Shown here: in pieces, positions 23,031 to 33,599 of the stretch
Layout of the letters: every line of letters starts with the position of its first letter
Position numbering within the stretch: position 1 is the first letter of the stretch
From: Nelumbo lutea
Lineage: Eukaryota > Streptophyta > Magnoliopsida > Proteales > Nelumbonaceae
DNA length: 64,000 nucleotides
Direction: 5' to 3'
NCBI GenBank assembly: GCA_022828595.1
Contig: JAKGHH010000002.1
Coordinates: forward strand, 38,968,222 to 39,032,221
The notes under the pieces: generated by a model
Told to the model about the DNA's origin: nothing
The model's database searches: none
What the model saw: the letters and a program-made list of their open reading frames with translations, nothing else
Position numbers and translations under genes: made by a program

Positions 23031-24518
23031 ATGAATTGGGTTTTCTTTGATACCCAGAAACCAGATTATTCCCTTTCTCTCAGCCAACCGACCTTCATTC
23101 TTCCTCGGCCATCCCCTCCTCCTCCTCTCTTCCAGTCCAACAGTTTCAGTGTGGATAACAAGATCAGTCCAAGCATCTTACTCATAATCATAATCCTTGC
23201 TATTATCTTTTTCATCTCTGGTTTGCTTCACCTCCTTGTTAGATTCCTTCTGAGACCCCCCATTAGAGAGCCTGAAGATTTGGAAAATGTCAGTCCTTTG
23301 CAAGGGCAGTTGCAGCAGCTCTTCCATCTGCATGATGCAGGAGTAGATCAAGCATTCATAGACACCCTCCCTGTGTTTGTTTACAAAGCGATCATAGGGG
23401 CGAAGAACCCATTTGACTGTGCTGTCTGTCTATGCGAGTTTGAGGCCGAGGACAAGCTCAGATTACTCCCAAAATGCAGCCATGCCTTCCATATGGAGTG
23501 TATAGACACATGGCTCTTGTCCCACTCCACTTGCCCTCTCTGCAGGGGTAATCTGCTTCCCGATTTCTCTCCTCATGCTAGCTGCTCTCCCATTGTTCTT
23601 GTTCTTGAATCTGGGAGCGAAAGCTCCAGAGAATTCGCTGCAGATAGGGAAGCTGTTCTTAGTACTACCAATTCAGTTCCAGGAACTAGTGCCCATCTGG
23701 GATTTCATGGGGAAGATGAACTGGAGCCCTCTTCTAATGATGTTTCTCAGAAATCTTGTGAAATTTCAACGAAAGAGGATGCCCCTCCTACAATACCAGT
23801 GGATTTTGATGAAAAGGTTGTTCCTGTCAAACTTGGGAAGTTCAGGAATGTCGATGCTGCTCCCGGAGGTGGCGGTGGCGGGGAAGGTAGTAGCTGTAGC
23901 AGTAATGTAGATGCAAGGAGGTGCTTTTCCATGGGGTCGTTTGAGTATGTCATGGATGAGAGTTCTTCGTTGCAGGTGGCCATAAGGCCACCCACACGAA
24001 AACAGACAAGTGGGAAGCCTTCTCTGCCATTAACGCCTGGCCACAGGCCTGCCATGTCTGAATGTGATTGTCATTCTACTAGATCAGAATTCAAGGGGCT
24101 TGAAGATAGGAGTACTGAGCTTCATGGAGCTGACAGTTTTGGTGCTGGAGATGTTGCCGGAGGTATTAGAGGGGAAAGCTTTTCTGTTTCAAAGATCTGG
24201 CTACGGTCCAAGAACGGGAAACCAACATCGTCAACTGAAGATTCTTCAAGGCGGGCATTCTCCTTCCGATACCCTTTGCAGAGGAATTCGGCAGACGATT
24301 TAAAGCTGAAGCATAGCGACAGTAGGAGGACAATCTGTGAGATTGATGTCGGCAGGTCGGAGAATGGTGGCAGTGAATTGGGTTTGGATGAGGAAGTCGG
24401 GAGCTGTATCAGTCTGGATTCTCAGGCTAATCCACCATCCTTTGCAAGGAGAACGCTGCTTTGGCTTGTGGGAAGACAGAATAAAGTGGTTCACTCATCT
24501 CCCACGCCTAACCCCTGA
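23031..24518 (+). CDS. RING-H2 E3 ubiquitin ligase, ATL family (ATL13/46/47 type)
   Basis: This 495-residue, single-exon membrane-anchored ubiquitin ligase would accept ubiquitin from an E2 through its RING-H2 finger and act at a membrane; the substrate is unknown. Order of domains: Pro-rich N-terminus (20-34), one transmembrane helix (about 47-71, [20 protein letters not shown]), a basic stretch, a GLD-type block (104-119, [16 protein letters not shown]), and the RING-H2. Zinc ligands are C130, C133, C149, H151, H154, C157, C168 and C171, with P147 and W161 as in ATLs. The long tail keeps blocks typical of the ATL46 group: VVPVKLGKF (263-271), [13 protein letters not shown] (294-306), [11 protein letters not shown] (381-391) and a C-terminal [14 protein letters not shown] (472-485). 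An in-frame TTG lies at 23019, but ATG 23031 (MNWVFF) is the start. Intronless structure is normal for ATLs. No neighbouring gene is close. It appears intact. Confidence 0.93.
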   Translation: MNWVFFDTQKPDYSLSLSQPTFILPRPSPPPPLFQSNSFSVDNKISPSILLIIIILAIIFFISGLLHLLVRFLLRPPIREPEDLENVSPLQGQLQQLFHLHDAGVDQAFIDTLPVFVYKAIIGAKNPFDCAVCLCEFEAEDKLRLLPKCSHAFHMECIDTWLLSHSTCPLCRGNLLPDFSPHASCSPIVLVLESGSESSREFAADREAVLSTTNSVPGTSAHLGFHGEDELEPSSNDVSQKSCEISTKEDAPPTIPVDFDEKVVPVKLGKFRNVDAAPGGGGGGEGSSCSSNVDARRCFSMGSFEYVMDESSSLQVAIRPPTRKQTSGKPSLPLTPGHRPAMSECDCHSTRSEFKGLEDRSTELHGADSFGAGDVAGGIRGESFSVSKIWLRSKNGKPTSSTEDSSRRAFSFRYPLQRNSADDLKLKHSDSRRTICEIDVGRSENGGSELGLDEEVGSCISLDSQANPPSFARRTLLWLVGRQNKVVHSSPTPNP

Positions 24519-25055
24519 TTCTTGGCTTTGTTTTTTGATTACTTGCTCTTGAGATTCCTGAATTTTGAATAATTAGTAGAAGATGAGAAACAAAAAAAAA
24601 AAAAAAGAGAAAAAAATGTAAAATTTATATACAATTTTTTTGCATTTTACTGTAGAATGCTCAGTTGAGAAAGCATTTTATGTGGAAGATTAATATTTTG
24701 CCTCCCTTCTCATGAATCCTAAAATTAGTGGGTTCATGTTCATGTATCTCAGTCTTATTCTGAATCTCTGACCATATCTGTTATTTTTTTTATAAATCTC
24801 TTAGTTGACAAAATGAAGACAACAGAAAAAGGAGAAAGAAGCAGAAAATTTTCAATTAGATCCTTTATTATGGGATCCAGTGATGTAGAGGTCAAAATGG
24901 GTTTCAAATTTGATATCTGTTTTTCAGGGGAACCTTGATGTTCTACTGAGAATTGCAGAAATTGCCAAGCAAGGTCTGTGTTACAGGCTGTTTCAGAATG
25001 CAGTTAATGTCTACAGTAGTCCAATGAATTTAATCTCAAAGCTGAAAGCTACTTA
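24519..25055. other. 3' flank of the ATL gene
   Basis: Probably holds the 3' untranslated region. An A-rich run is at 24591-24606. No certain polyadenylation signal or further gene is visible. Confidence 0.5.
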
Positions 25056-25154
25056 GGGCTCGTTTGGTTCTTGGGAATAAGGATTTGGAATTGGAATGAG
25101 AATGGGCATTTCAATTTAACTGATTCCAATTCTCAATATGAACCAAACGGACCC
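25056..25154. mobile_element. Short Tourist-like MITE, 99 bp
   Basis: GGGCTCGTTTGGTTC and the reverse-complemented right end GGGTCCGTTTGGTTC match at 13 of 15 bases. TTA flanks both sides (25053-25055, 25155-25157). The interior GGAATTGGAATGAGAATGG belongs to the family at 9728 and 13849; this is a strongly shortened derivative about 540 bases behind the ATL stop codon. Confidence 0.8.
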
Positions 25155-25496
25155 TTAGATGTGGAGGGTGTTGATTCTGGCAATGTGATTAGTGATATTA
25201 GCTCTGCAATCTTGTGATTAGGCAGAAGCATGAATTAGTTGACAATGAATCCTGTGGCAATTTGCCTTGTCTGCTTGAGATGCAACTTGGCAACTGAAAT
25301 CAGTAATGGTGGTCTTGCCGGTAGGTCATGAATCATAATGGGCCATAACATCCAGAAGCCTGATCAACATCTCAATATCTTCATTATTAACAAGATTGTG
25401 AATCACTTGTAATATTTAAGCACTTCATAAGGTACTTCTGAAGAAAGAACATGCTGTTAGTGTTGGACTTGGCCGGAGCTATGAATCTTAAGGTCT

Positions 25497-25852
25497 CAAA
25501 CATGGAAAATTTCAAGTCCAGTGGCCTGGCAGAAGCTAAACAGTTATGTGCCTGCCGGACCACCTCTGCTCTATGATGTGCTACTGAGCCTGCCGGAGAA
25601 GATCAAACATGGAAATGCTCAAATCTAATGGCCTAGCACAAGTTAATCTGCTAAACAGTTAATGGGGTTTTCTGTTTGCAAGGAAATAAGTACTGTACAG
25701 CTTTACTCATCTTGGTGGTTGAGCCAGACATCCAGTTATCCGGCTGCCATACCACCATTGATCCCTGACAAGTCCTGTACAGCTCCACCCATTTTGGTGG
25801 TTGAGACAGACAACCAGTTATCCTGCTGCCAAACCACCATTGTTCTGTGCTG
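25497..25852. repeat. Local tandem duplications behind the ATL gene
   Basis: Two imperfect repeat pairs follow each other. First, a 'CAAACATGGAAA..CAAGTCCAGTGGCCTGGC' block from 25497 recurs, more diverged, from about 25603. Second, an 82-base unit at 25689-25770 (TACTGTACAGC...TTGGTGGTTGAGCCAGACA) recurs at 25771-25852. An open frame of 134 codons across the second pair (25662-26066) is probably a by-product. Confidence 0.7.
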
Positions 25853-27664
25853 TAGTCATCAGCATTGGGCATGGCATTGGCCTGGCCTTGGCTGTTCAAT
25901 CAGAAAACAATGTGAAAAAGAGAACCCTTACTGTTATTGTTGTTATTGTTTGGCTGCTTCTGTTTGTCTGACTAGTGGGCGAGGAGGGGCTGGTCCTAGA
26001 AAATGGTTGTCACTGGGGCCTTGTCTCTACTCTACTCTTCTCTACAAACTGAAAAGTGGTGCCTAAGAAAATCCACTTTCCAAGACATGGGAAAGAGCTC
26101 ACATCATATGGATTGCTGCCAACCAATGGTGTTGCATTTTGAGCCCTTCTAAACACTTGTTATTGTTTTACACAGATGGATGTATTATAGTTTTCATTTT
26201 ATTATTTTTTAATTGTTTTGTTTATAATGAAAGGTACACTCTTTAATCTTCTATCACTGTTCAGAGATTTTTTTTTCTTCCCTTCTTTTTTAGATTTGTT
26301 GGGCATTTTGATTGAGAGATTTCAGTATTTTTATTTTTTTTCAAAATGAGACTCAACCTCTATGGCCCTATGGAAAGGCAACATGGACCCCTCCCCCCTC
26401 CTACTTACATGACTAAGATTAACATCTAGGGGCATATTTGTCATTTAGAAAATGTAAATTTTAATAAAAATTAGGAGTATGCTCGTTTTATCAAAAATTA
26501 GATGTGCCCCCAAAATTCCTCTTTTCCAATCATCAAGATGTTTGCATTCATAGAATTTGGATGCTCAGGATATTAAGCTAGAGATCACTTGTCTTACCAA
26601 CTAATGAGATGATCCCACATGACAGGGTGATCTATATTCGATTAAGAGGAACATCAAGATTAGATTGGACTCTAAATTTGACACTTGATAGTTGATAGGA
26701 GCTCTGTTTCTTGTTTGTTTCCTTCTTAATCTGATGAAAGCCATCCTTTGATGTGAGATGTCTCATTGGTAGGTAGGAGGAAACATTCATACAGACGTAG
26801 GAGATGTGAGTTCTGTTTACATATGTTACTCCAGAATACTTGCTCTTGGGGATGACTCTGTTTTGGTAGCCCACCTGAAATGAAATTAAGGTTCAATTTG
26901 TTTACAAGAGAATTTCGTTTTTGCTGTTGTAAATGCATGGAAGTGCAAATATGCTGAGTGTAAATACTGGTTTATTTTTGTTTTAGCTTCGACTGTCTTA
27001 TTTGGTTGTGAAAAGTAAAATTATGTAGTTTCCACCTTATATGAAAGAGAAAGAGATGGGACGATTGTTTGTTTGGGAGTGAGGTTAAGAAGCAACATGA
27101 TGTAATCCCCACTTTAAATGTGAGAGGATTGATGTAGGAGAAAGGTGGTGCCAAATTTGCACTGTCAGTGAGTGCAAAGTAAAAATTTTGTATTGGGTAA
27201 GAGTGCAAATCATCATTACAAACAAACCGATATAAACATCTTAACCAGATGCAAAATTTTTATCTATTTCAGATTTGCATAGAAAACAAATAGAGCCTAA
27301 GTGATTCAGGTGTCTCTTTACATCTTGAAGCACAAATTTATCATCCAAATGGATCCTTTTCCACCTAATTAACAGAATATTAAACTAAGTCAATTCATGC
27401 TTTCTTGAAAAAAAAAAAAAAATCTATCATAAATCCATATCTAGTAATTTGTGTTGCATGGGCAAAAACTTCTTTTTATTTTTAGTTTTTGTGGATACAA
27501 ACATATCCAGTAGAAAACCTTGTATTTGTACAAATATGTTTAGTACAAGTATTTATAAAACTTGTATTTGCACTGTATTTACTTGTATTTGTACTCTTTC
27601 CCAAATGGTGTGAGGTGACTTTAACTTCCACCCTAGTAAAAGTATTATATCTCCCTTCTAAAAC
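25853..27664. other. Intergenic, no gene seen
   Basis: Short frames on both strands match no known family. T-rich runs at 26269-26340 and an A run at 27408-27421 are the only low-complexity tracts. Confidence 0.5.
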
Positions 27665-27980
27665 CAAGGTTCAAAATATGTATACATTCGTTTTGAGTAT
27701 CAAAACTACTTTTCTTTTTATTCTTTTTACTTTCAGATTTTCACAGGGGCCGGTGTTTATGTTATTTAACACTTAGAAATGGGAGTGTTTGGAAAGGTTT
27801 AAAAAATAGATATATCGCTGGAGAATACATATCCAGCTACCCCCGATTAAGGACAATCGGGAGCACCCCATTGAGTTTTGAACACGCCAGTGCTTCAATT
27901 CAATACTGGCTCGATATGATATTTTGTCTTTTTCACCTCTCTTATATGGGGGTTTATTTATATAGAAATTTTGAACCTTG
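27665..27980. mobile_element. hAT-like MITE, CAAGGTTCAAAAT family
   Basis: It starts CAAGGTTCAAAATATG and ends with the reverse complement of CAAGGTTCAAAATTT (14 of 15 terminal bases agree). A further terminus-like CGATATTTTGAACCTT at 28219-28234 suggests an additional, overlapping copy. The target duplication is no longer clear. It is related at its ends to the 1.7 kb element at 28817-30514. Confidence 0.6.
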
Positions 27981-28593
27981 GCTAAGGAACACTAATAAAT
28001 TTTATTTTAAACAGGATTTAAAGTATTGATAATTGTTTGATACTTATCGGTGTCGGTGGCTTCTTGATACATTTTTATAGGGCGTGTATTGAGGTTCTGA
28101 CCGGTTTAGAAGGTAAAGGAGTCTTAAACCAGTCTCTTTGAATTGATTTTGAAATAAAAAGACAAAAAAAACATTATTGATATCATTCGATATGCTCCTA
28201 CGGATGTATCAAATGTATCGATATTTTGAACCTTATTTTTAAGCATAATGCAATCCTAACCAATCCTGAAGGTTGGTTAGGATTGGATTGAGAATTAGGG
28301 TGCTCAAAGCTTCCCCCTCCACTTAATTAGATGGGGATGCCAATGGGTTGAATTCACCAAGGGCTTGGGTCAACCCAAATCCAACCTGACTAAATGAGAA
28401 TAATGAAATGGGATAGCATTTCTATTGGGTTAGGGTCGTCGATTTTGGTTAAACTAAGCCCATACCAAACCCATTCTGTTGACATAATAGCATATTGTAA
28501 ATATAAATCACTTTTGCTTATTTGCTTAAACTAATAGACCGTACCAAACCCATTCAGTAGGTTTTTTTTTTTTTTTTTAAAAAAGAAGCAACT

Positions 28594-28808
28594 TCATTGA
28601 TTATCAAAATATTTAAACTGTACATGATAATTAGTAGACCTGCTGTAGGAGATACTTATCTTTCCTTTACAAGCTACACAAGCTAGAATATGAGCTGCTT
28701 GAGCGCCAGTTTATATTTACATGAACAAAAAAAGTAGGCTGAAGTTTTGTACTCGTTTATCAATATGGTATCCACAGATATGTTCTATCAAGCTTTTTGA
28801 GTTACTGT
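28594..28808 (-). pseudogene. LINE RNase H C-terminus, far side of the insertion
   Basis: On the minus strand, immediately beyond the inserted element, the RNase H continues: TVYSNSKSLIEHICGYHIDK (about 28740-28800), then QAAHILACVACKGKIS (about 28650-28700), ending at a stop (28594-28596) shortly before the poly(A) tail. The usual catalytic Asp before SKSLI reads Asn here. Frames change between the two blocks. Confidence 0.65.
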
Positions 28809-28816
28809 ATACTGTG

Positions 28817-29745
28817 CAATATTCAAAGTGTTAGAAACATTGTGTATCAGAAAGGTAAACTTAAGAGACGTATTGAGATACATCTTGGATACATATGGAT
28901 ACGGACAAAAAATTAATATACACATGAAAATTCTATAAATACTCCAATAAATCATAAATAGCCATCAATACCACTAAATATAAGACATAAACGAGCTATT
29001 TATGCATAAAAATAATATGCTTTAGTGGGTTTTGTGAAAAAAGAAACATATTATGATCAATAATTTTCTAAAATTGTATGGATTTATGGACATAATAGAT
29101 CAAATAATTATTTCACATGTTTCATTCTAATTTTCTAAAAACTAAATAATTATTTATTTTTATTCAAATAATTATTTTGCATGTTTTATTCTAAAAATTA
29201 AATTAAAATTAAGAAAAGTAAATATTTAATAGAAAAATTGAATGGATTTATGGACATAATAGATCAAATAATTATTTTACACGTTTCATTCTAATTTTAT
29301 AAAAACTAAATAATTATTTATTTTTATTTGAATAATTATATTACATATTTTATTCTAAAAATTAATTTTAAATTAATAAAAATAAATATGTAACAGAAAA
29401 ATTGAATGGATTTATGGACATAATATATCAAATAATTATTTTGCATGTTTTGTTCTAAAAATTAAACTAAAATTCAAAAGTAAATATGTAACAAAAAATT
29501 GAATGGGTTTATGGACATAATAGATCATCCATATATTTACTGTAAATATTTATTATTAGAATTTAGATCATAGCAAAAAATTAGAGAAATAAATAAATAT
29601 TTATAATCTAAAAATTAAAAATTAAGAAATTAAAAATTTCACATGATATTTGAATATATTGATGTATGGAATTATGGACCATGTTAGATCTACCCTAGCT
29701 CTACAACATACTCAGCCTATAGGTTTAGATCACATAAAATTAAAG

Positions 29746-29780
<35 letters not shown>

Positions 29781-30514
29781 CTGAACATTTAAAAAATAAA
29801 AAAAATCAATTATTTAGGAAAAATTCAATTGATTTATGGACATGGTAGATCATCCATAGATCTACAACATGATCAATTTCTAGAGGTAGATCACAAGAAA
29901 AATATAAAATTTTCATTTTTTTCAGATTTTTTACTATTATGAAATTTCTTCAAATATTCACAAAGATCTACACATAGCAGCAAAATAAGTGAGATTTTTG
30001 GACAAGAATAGAATATCAACATACATAAAGATGTTTTTAAGCATCCAAACTAAAAAAAAAAAAAAATTAACCAAAAGCATTAGTTGAAAATGTAAAAAAT
30101 TTTGAAAAAACAAACATTTTCGCTCCTTGTTTCACAACGTTGAGAAACTTGTTGAATCTTTCAATTTTGTAAATGTTTTAATGGATCTTTGCTATATTTG
30201 AGTCTCTAGGAAGGTTAATAAGTTTTCTAGAGAGTTGGGGGAAGAAAGATGGCCTTTGAAATGGGTTTAGAAGCGCTCTTTCAAAGTCATTTTTATTTGT
30301 GTTTTCATAATAGTAAAATCGTCATGTATCAATCGATATGCGATCGAAACTCATTGAAACATTCCCATGCGTTGCCAATATGGGGTTGATACGCCTTCGG
30401 CACGCCGAAAAGAAACAATACCATTAATTTAGAATCATTCCCCATGCCAGTAATCCAAAGAAACAATACGTATTGACCGGCACGGGCCGATATATGAAAA
30501 AATTTTAAACCTTG
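28817..30514. mobile_element. 1.7 kb hAT-like non-autonomous element inserted in the LINE
   Basis: ATACTGTG occurs exactly on both sides (28809-28816 and 30515-30522), an 8 bp target duplication. The ends CAATATTCAAAGTGTT and (reverse complement) CAAGGTTTAAAATTTT agree at 11 of 16 bases. The LINE RNase H reads on across the site once this segment is removed. The interior is about as AT-rich as the surroundings, has no transposase frame, and contains a tandem array at 29076-29850. Near the right end is a GC-richer part with GGCACGGGCCGATATATG. Confidence 0.75.
29076..29850. repeat. Internal tandem array, unit about 163 bp
   Basis: The marker GATTTATGGACATAATAGAT or a close variant starts at 29081, 29245, 29409, 29507, 29669 and 29831. 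Spacings are 164, 164, 98, 162 and 162 bases, so one unit is shortened. Units share 'CAAATAATTATTT', 'TTTTATTCTAAAAATTAA' and 'TAAATATGTAACA' in order. Similarity falls from the first to the last unit. Confidence 0.85.
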
Positions 30515-30522
30515 ATACTGTG

Positions 30523-31556
30523 ATACTAGATATATTCATATGTGAAGCTGCTTCAAGCCCTACCACAAGTGATTTTATTTCTGCATCGTAGTTGGACATT
30601 ACCCAGCAAGATGCACAAGGGTTTCTCTTTCTCCTGTGGTGAGTTTGATGGTGAATGCGCTTTCTACATTACCTGTACACAGGTCAAAAGATCCATAAAT
30701 ATGTGAAGTGCGCATACTTGTGGGCGTAGAACTTGGCCCCATGGTAGTAGTTGAGATTCAGCTATGAAATGGTTCACAGTATTTGTCAGCTTTTGCTATG
30801 ACTTCTTGTGGGTTACATAAGATGCTCTCGAACACATTTATTTCTGGCGTTCTATAGGAAGTAGAACTTTGCTAATTTGTGCATGGCACCAAATTGTTTT
30901 AGTATTGGGTACATGTAAAAAATAGATGATTTGTTGTCCCAACTTTTTATCGGCAAAATGCACATTTTAGCTCTTCCTCAGGAAGTCAGGCTTTGCAATT
31001 TCTCTTTTGTGAGGACCCCATCCCAAAGCAGTTTCCAAGCAAAGATTTGGAAGTGATGTGGTATTTTCGATATAGGGAGATTAGCAGTTAGTTGCCTGTA
31101 AGAAGAGCTTACTTTCAATTCCCCTGATGGAGTGATCTTCCAAATAATCATGTTACACTCCAGCTCTGGGTTAGGTTGAATTTCTATGATTTTCTTAATG
31201 TATATGGTTAGGGTCGAAGAACTTCTTCAGCTTTGTTTGATGCCATGAGTTTCCATATGTTAGAAAATCCGCCACCTTAATATGTTGATTTGTTGGAGAG
31301 ACTTCATTTTGGGATGTGGGGGTACCTTCATGGATGTTCAAGCCATCTTTGATAATGTACATCAGATTTGGCTTTAGTTCTCTTAACATACCATGTGCTT
31401 GTTTCCATCATGGTGAGCTCTTATTCCCTTTTCTTGATCCAAATATACTTGATTGTGGGAAGTATTGGTCTTTCATTGCTCTTGCCCATATATTGTTTGT
31501 ACAAGTGATGAGTCCCCATAATCCATATCTAGTGTCTATCATGCATGTAGTTTAAA
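30523..31556 (-). pseudogene. LINE ORF2 C-terminal region: zf-RVT and start of RNase H
   Basis: The minus-strand translation shows the order usual in plant LINE ORF2 proteins: a NIWARAMKDQYFPQSSIF block (about 31440-31500), WWKQAHGMLRELKPNLMYIIKDG (about 31340-31410), a 'WKITPSGELKVSSSYRQL' block near 31110-31150, then FQIFAWKLLWDGVLTKEKLQ (about 30990-31050), the zf-RVT module. It ends with the beginning of RNase H, NYDAEIKSLVVGLEAASHMN (about 30535-30600). Several stops and at least one phase change break it; for example a stop follows the zf-RVT block. It is a non-functional fossil. Confidence 0.7.
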
Positions 31557-32776
31557 ATGCTATGCAAATTTAATTGGTCTAAGGGCTTACTAATTATATG
31601 GCTCATCTTAATTTTAATGATAATATGGGGTGATCAGGTGACTTTTACCTTCTCACCCTAGGTAAAAGCCTTTTATACTTGTATCCCCCTTTCCCTTCCA
31701 AAACAGAAAAAACAACATTTTTTCTTGGTTCAGAGACACCAGAAATGTTCCTTCAAGCATGGTTAAACTTAAGATTGATTCAATTTGGTACAAGAGAAAT
31801 ACTCTAAGGTTGGTTAGGTTTGGATTGGATTCAGCACAAGCTTGTTCAAACCCGAGTCCAAACCAACTAGTTCGAACCCAATTAAATCCGCACCAGGTCC
31901 GACCCATAAGCATTGATACGTTTGTAAATATGTCTGAACAAGTGATGTACTTTATAATTGAACAACGATGTACTTGGTTATATCAATATACCAAGACTTA
32001 GTACCCAATATTGGAGTGTAACATTTACAGCTTTGAGTGTGCAAAATTTCGAAGCCTTATGCTTTTACAGTATTATACAGTGAAACTTTGTTTCTGTTTC
32101 TCATGTAGAGAGTAGAGCAAATTGCTCTAAATAGTAATGGATGCAGTTGGCCACATTTATTTTTGATCCTTTAAAATTTTGTCCTCACTAATGCATAATG
32201 AGTAATGAAGCCCCCACCACCCATGACCCACCCTTTACTCGGTGATCTATGGTCTTGTAGCCAAGACCCAAGAAGCTTCTAATTACTCGGTTATCAGGTC
32301 AATGTGTAAGGCCACCGCAAAAACTGACTGCATGTACGTTGTCTGCTATCACTTCTGACAGATGGGTGTTCCCAACATGTACCACTCTTCCAACAGTTGT
32401 GTCAGCCATTTTGGTTGCTGCACTTTTGTATGGCTAAATGTACTTGGAGCATAAGCAGTTTGTACTCTTGTTTGGGCTGCTTTCATGCAGTACATGATCT
32501 ATTTGTCAAGGGGGTGTAAATTACATATTACTACTCTCTACTTTGGGGGTAGTGGCAATTATCCTTTCAATTTTTAAATCCAGAGCCAGATATTATGCTT
32601 TACTGCTTTAGGTTTAGGATTAAATGTTTGGGCTCTATTTACTTCCCCCTTGCTGGGATTCGGTACAGGTTTACTTTCACCCTAACTAATCAAATAACAG
32701 GTATTCTATGAACCCACCCTAATTTTAAGGGTGGCAAATGGATGGGTTGGGTTGGAACCAACCCTATATATATACA
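31557..32776. other. Intergenic, no gene seen
   Basis: Contains scattered TTGGTTAGGTTTGGATTGG-type repeat fragments (about 31809) and 'GGTGGCAAATGGATGGGTTGG' type sequence at 32727. No coding frame resembles a known protein. Confidence 0.5.
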
Positions 32777-32984
32777 CTAGTGGGAATCAGTGCGATATAC
32801 GGGCTTTGTTATATAAAAATTAAATAATAAAAACATATAAGAGTATATAATTATTTTATATTTTAATTTTTTAAATAATTAATAATTATTTATATTTTAT
32901 ATATTTTTTGCAATATAAAAGTAACAATAATTAATTTCAGATAGGATGGTCATCAAATTGATGAAACCGATTGTCAATACCTGA

Positions 32985-33510
32985 TTTTTACTCGGTCCAC
33001 TGCTTGAATAGGAAAGGCAACGGGGCGGGGCAACCCCTCCCCATCCCTGCCCCAAAGTCAAGATACTTTGCCCTGTCCCCACCCCATCTCCGGTGACGGG
33101 GCGGGGCATCCACTCCTCGTCGGGGACGGGTAATCCCCGAATTTTCCCTGCTCCAAGGCAATTTCTTAAAAATTATTTATTTTATAGACAATTTACACAT
33201 ATAATATAGGAATTTGGGGGTATTTTAGGAATCAAATTATAATACTTTGGGGGTACTTCAAAAAATGGAATTATGGGATTCTAGGATTTTAAGAATTTAG
33301 AGAAAACTTAGAGATATTCTAAATATCAATATTAAATTTAGAGATATTTTACTAATTTTTCCTTCAGGTTCGGGGAATTATATACAAAACCCGTCCCCGC
33401 CCTATCCATGATTCCCCGTCCCCGTTTAGGGTTAGCGAAAACCTGCCCCATTCGGGGCGGGGCCCCAATTTTACTAGGAAAATTTCCATCCCTATGCTTA
33501 AACCTCCAAT
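32985..33510. repeat. GC-rich inverted repeat element (CCCCGYCCCCG motifs)
   Basis: Clusters of GGGGCGGGGC and CCCCGTCCCCG stand out in otherwise AT-rich DNA. GACGGGGCGGGGCATCC (33095-33111) and GACGGGTAATCCCCG lie on the left; CCCGTCCCCGCCC (33391), CCCCGTCCCCG (33415) and GGGGCGGGGCCCC (33454) on the right, in inverted relation around an AT-rich middle (33160-33360). This looks like a non-autonomous DNA transposon, but I cannot fix its ends. Confidence 0.5.
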
Positions 33511-33599
33511 TCACCCTGAATTTCTGATCAGACCCTTCCGATCCTCCCAAAACACCAAAAAACCCAAAAGTCTCAACTTTCAACCCCAAAGCCCCTAAA

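Larger units (their letters stand above)
28562..31556 (-). mobile_element. 5'-truncated LINE with poly(A) tail, split by a transposon
   Basis: Read on the minus strand, the element enters near 31556 in the C-terminal part of a LINE reverse transcriptase protein and ends in a poly(A) tail (a T run on the plus strand at 28562-28578) after a short 3' region. It is missing everything upstream, as is usual for LINE copies. The RNase H domain is interrupted by an unrelated element at 28817-30514, so the LINE is older than that insertion. Confidence 0.8.

Noticed and set aside
25662..26066. 134-codon open frame with an internal repeat
   Set aside because: The repeat comes from an 82 bp tandem duplication; no family resemblance or conserved start.
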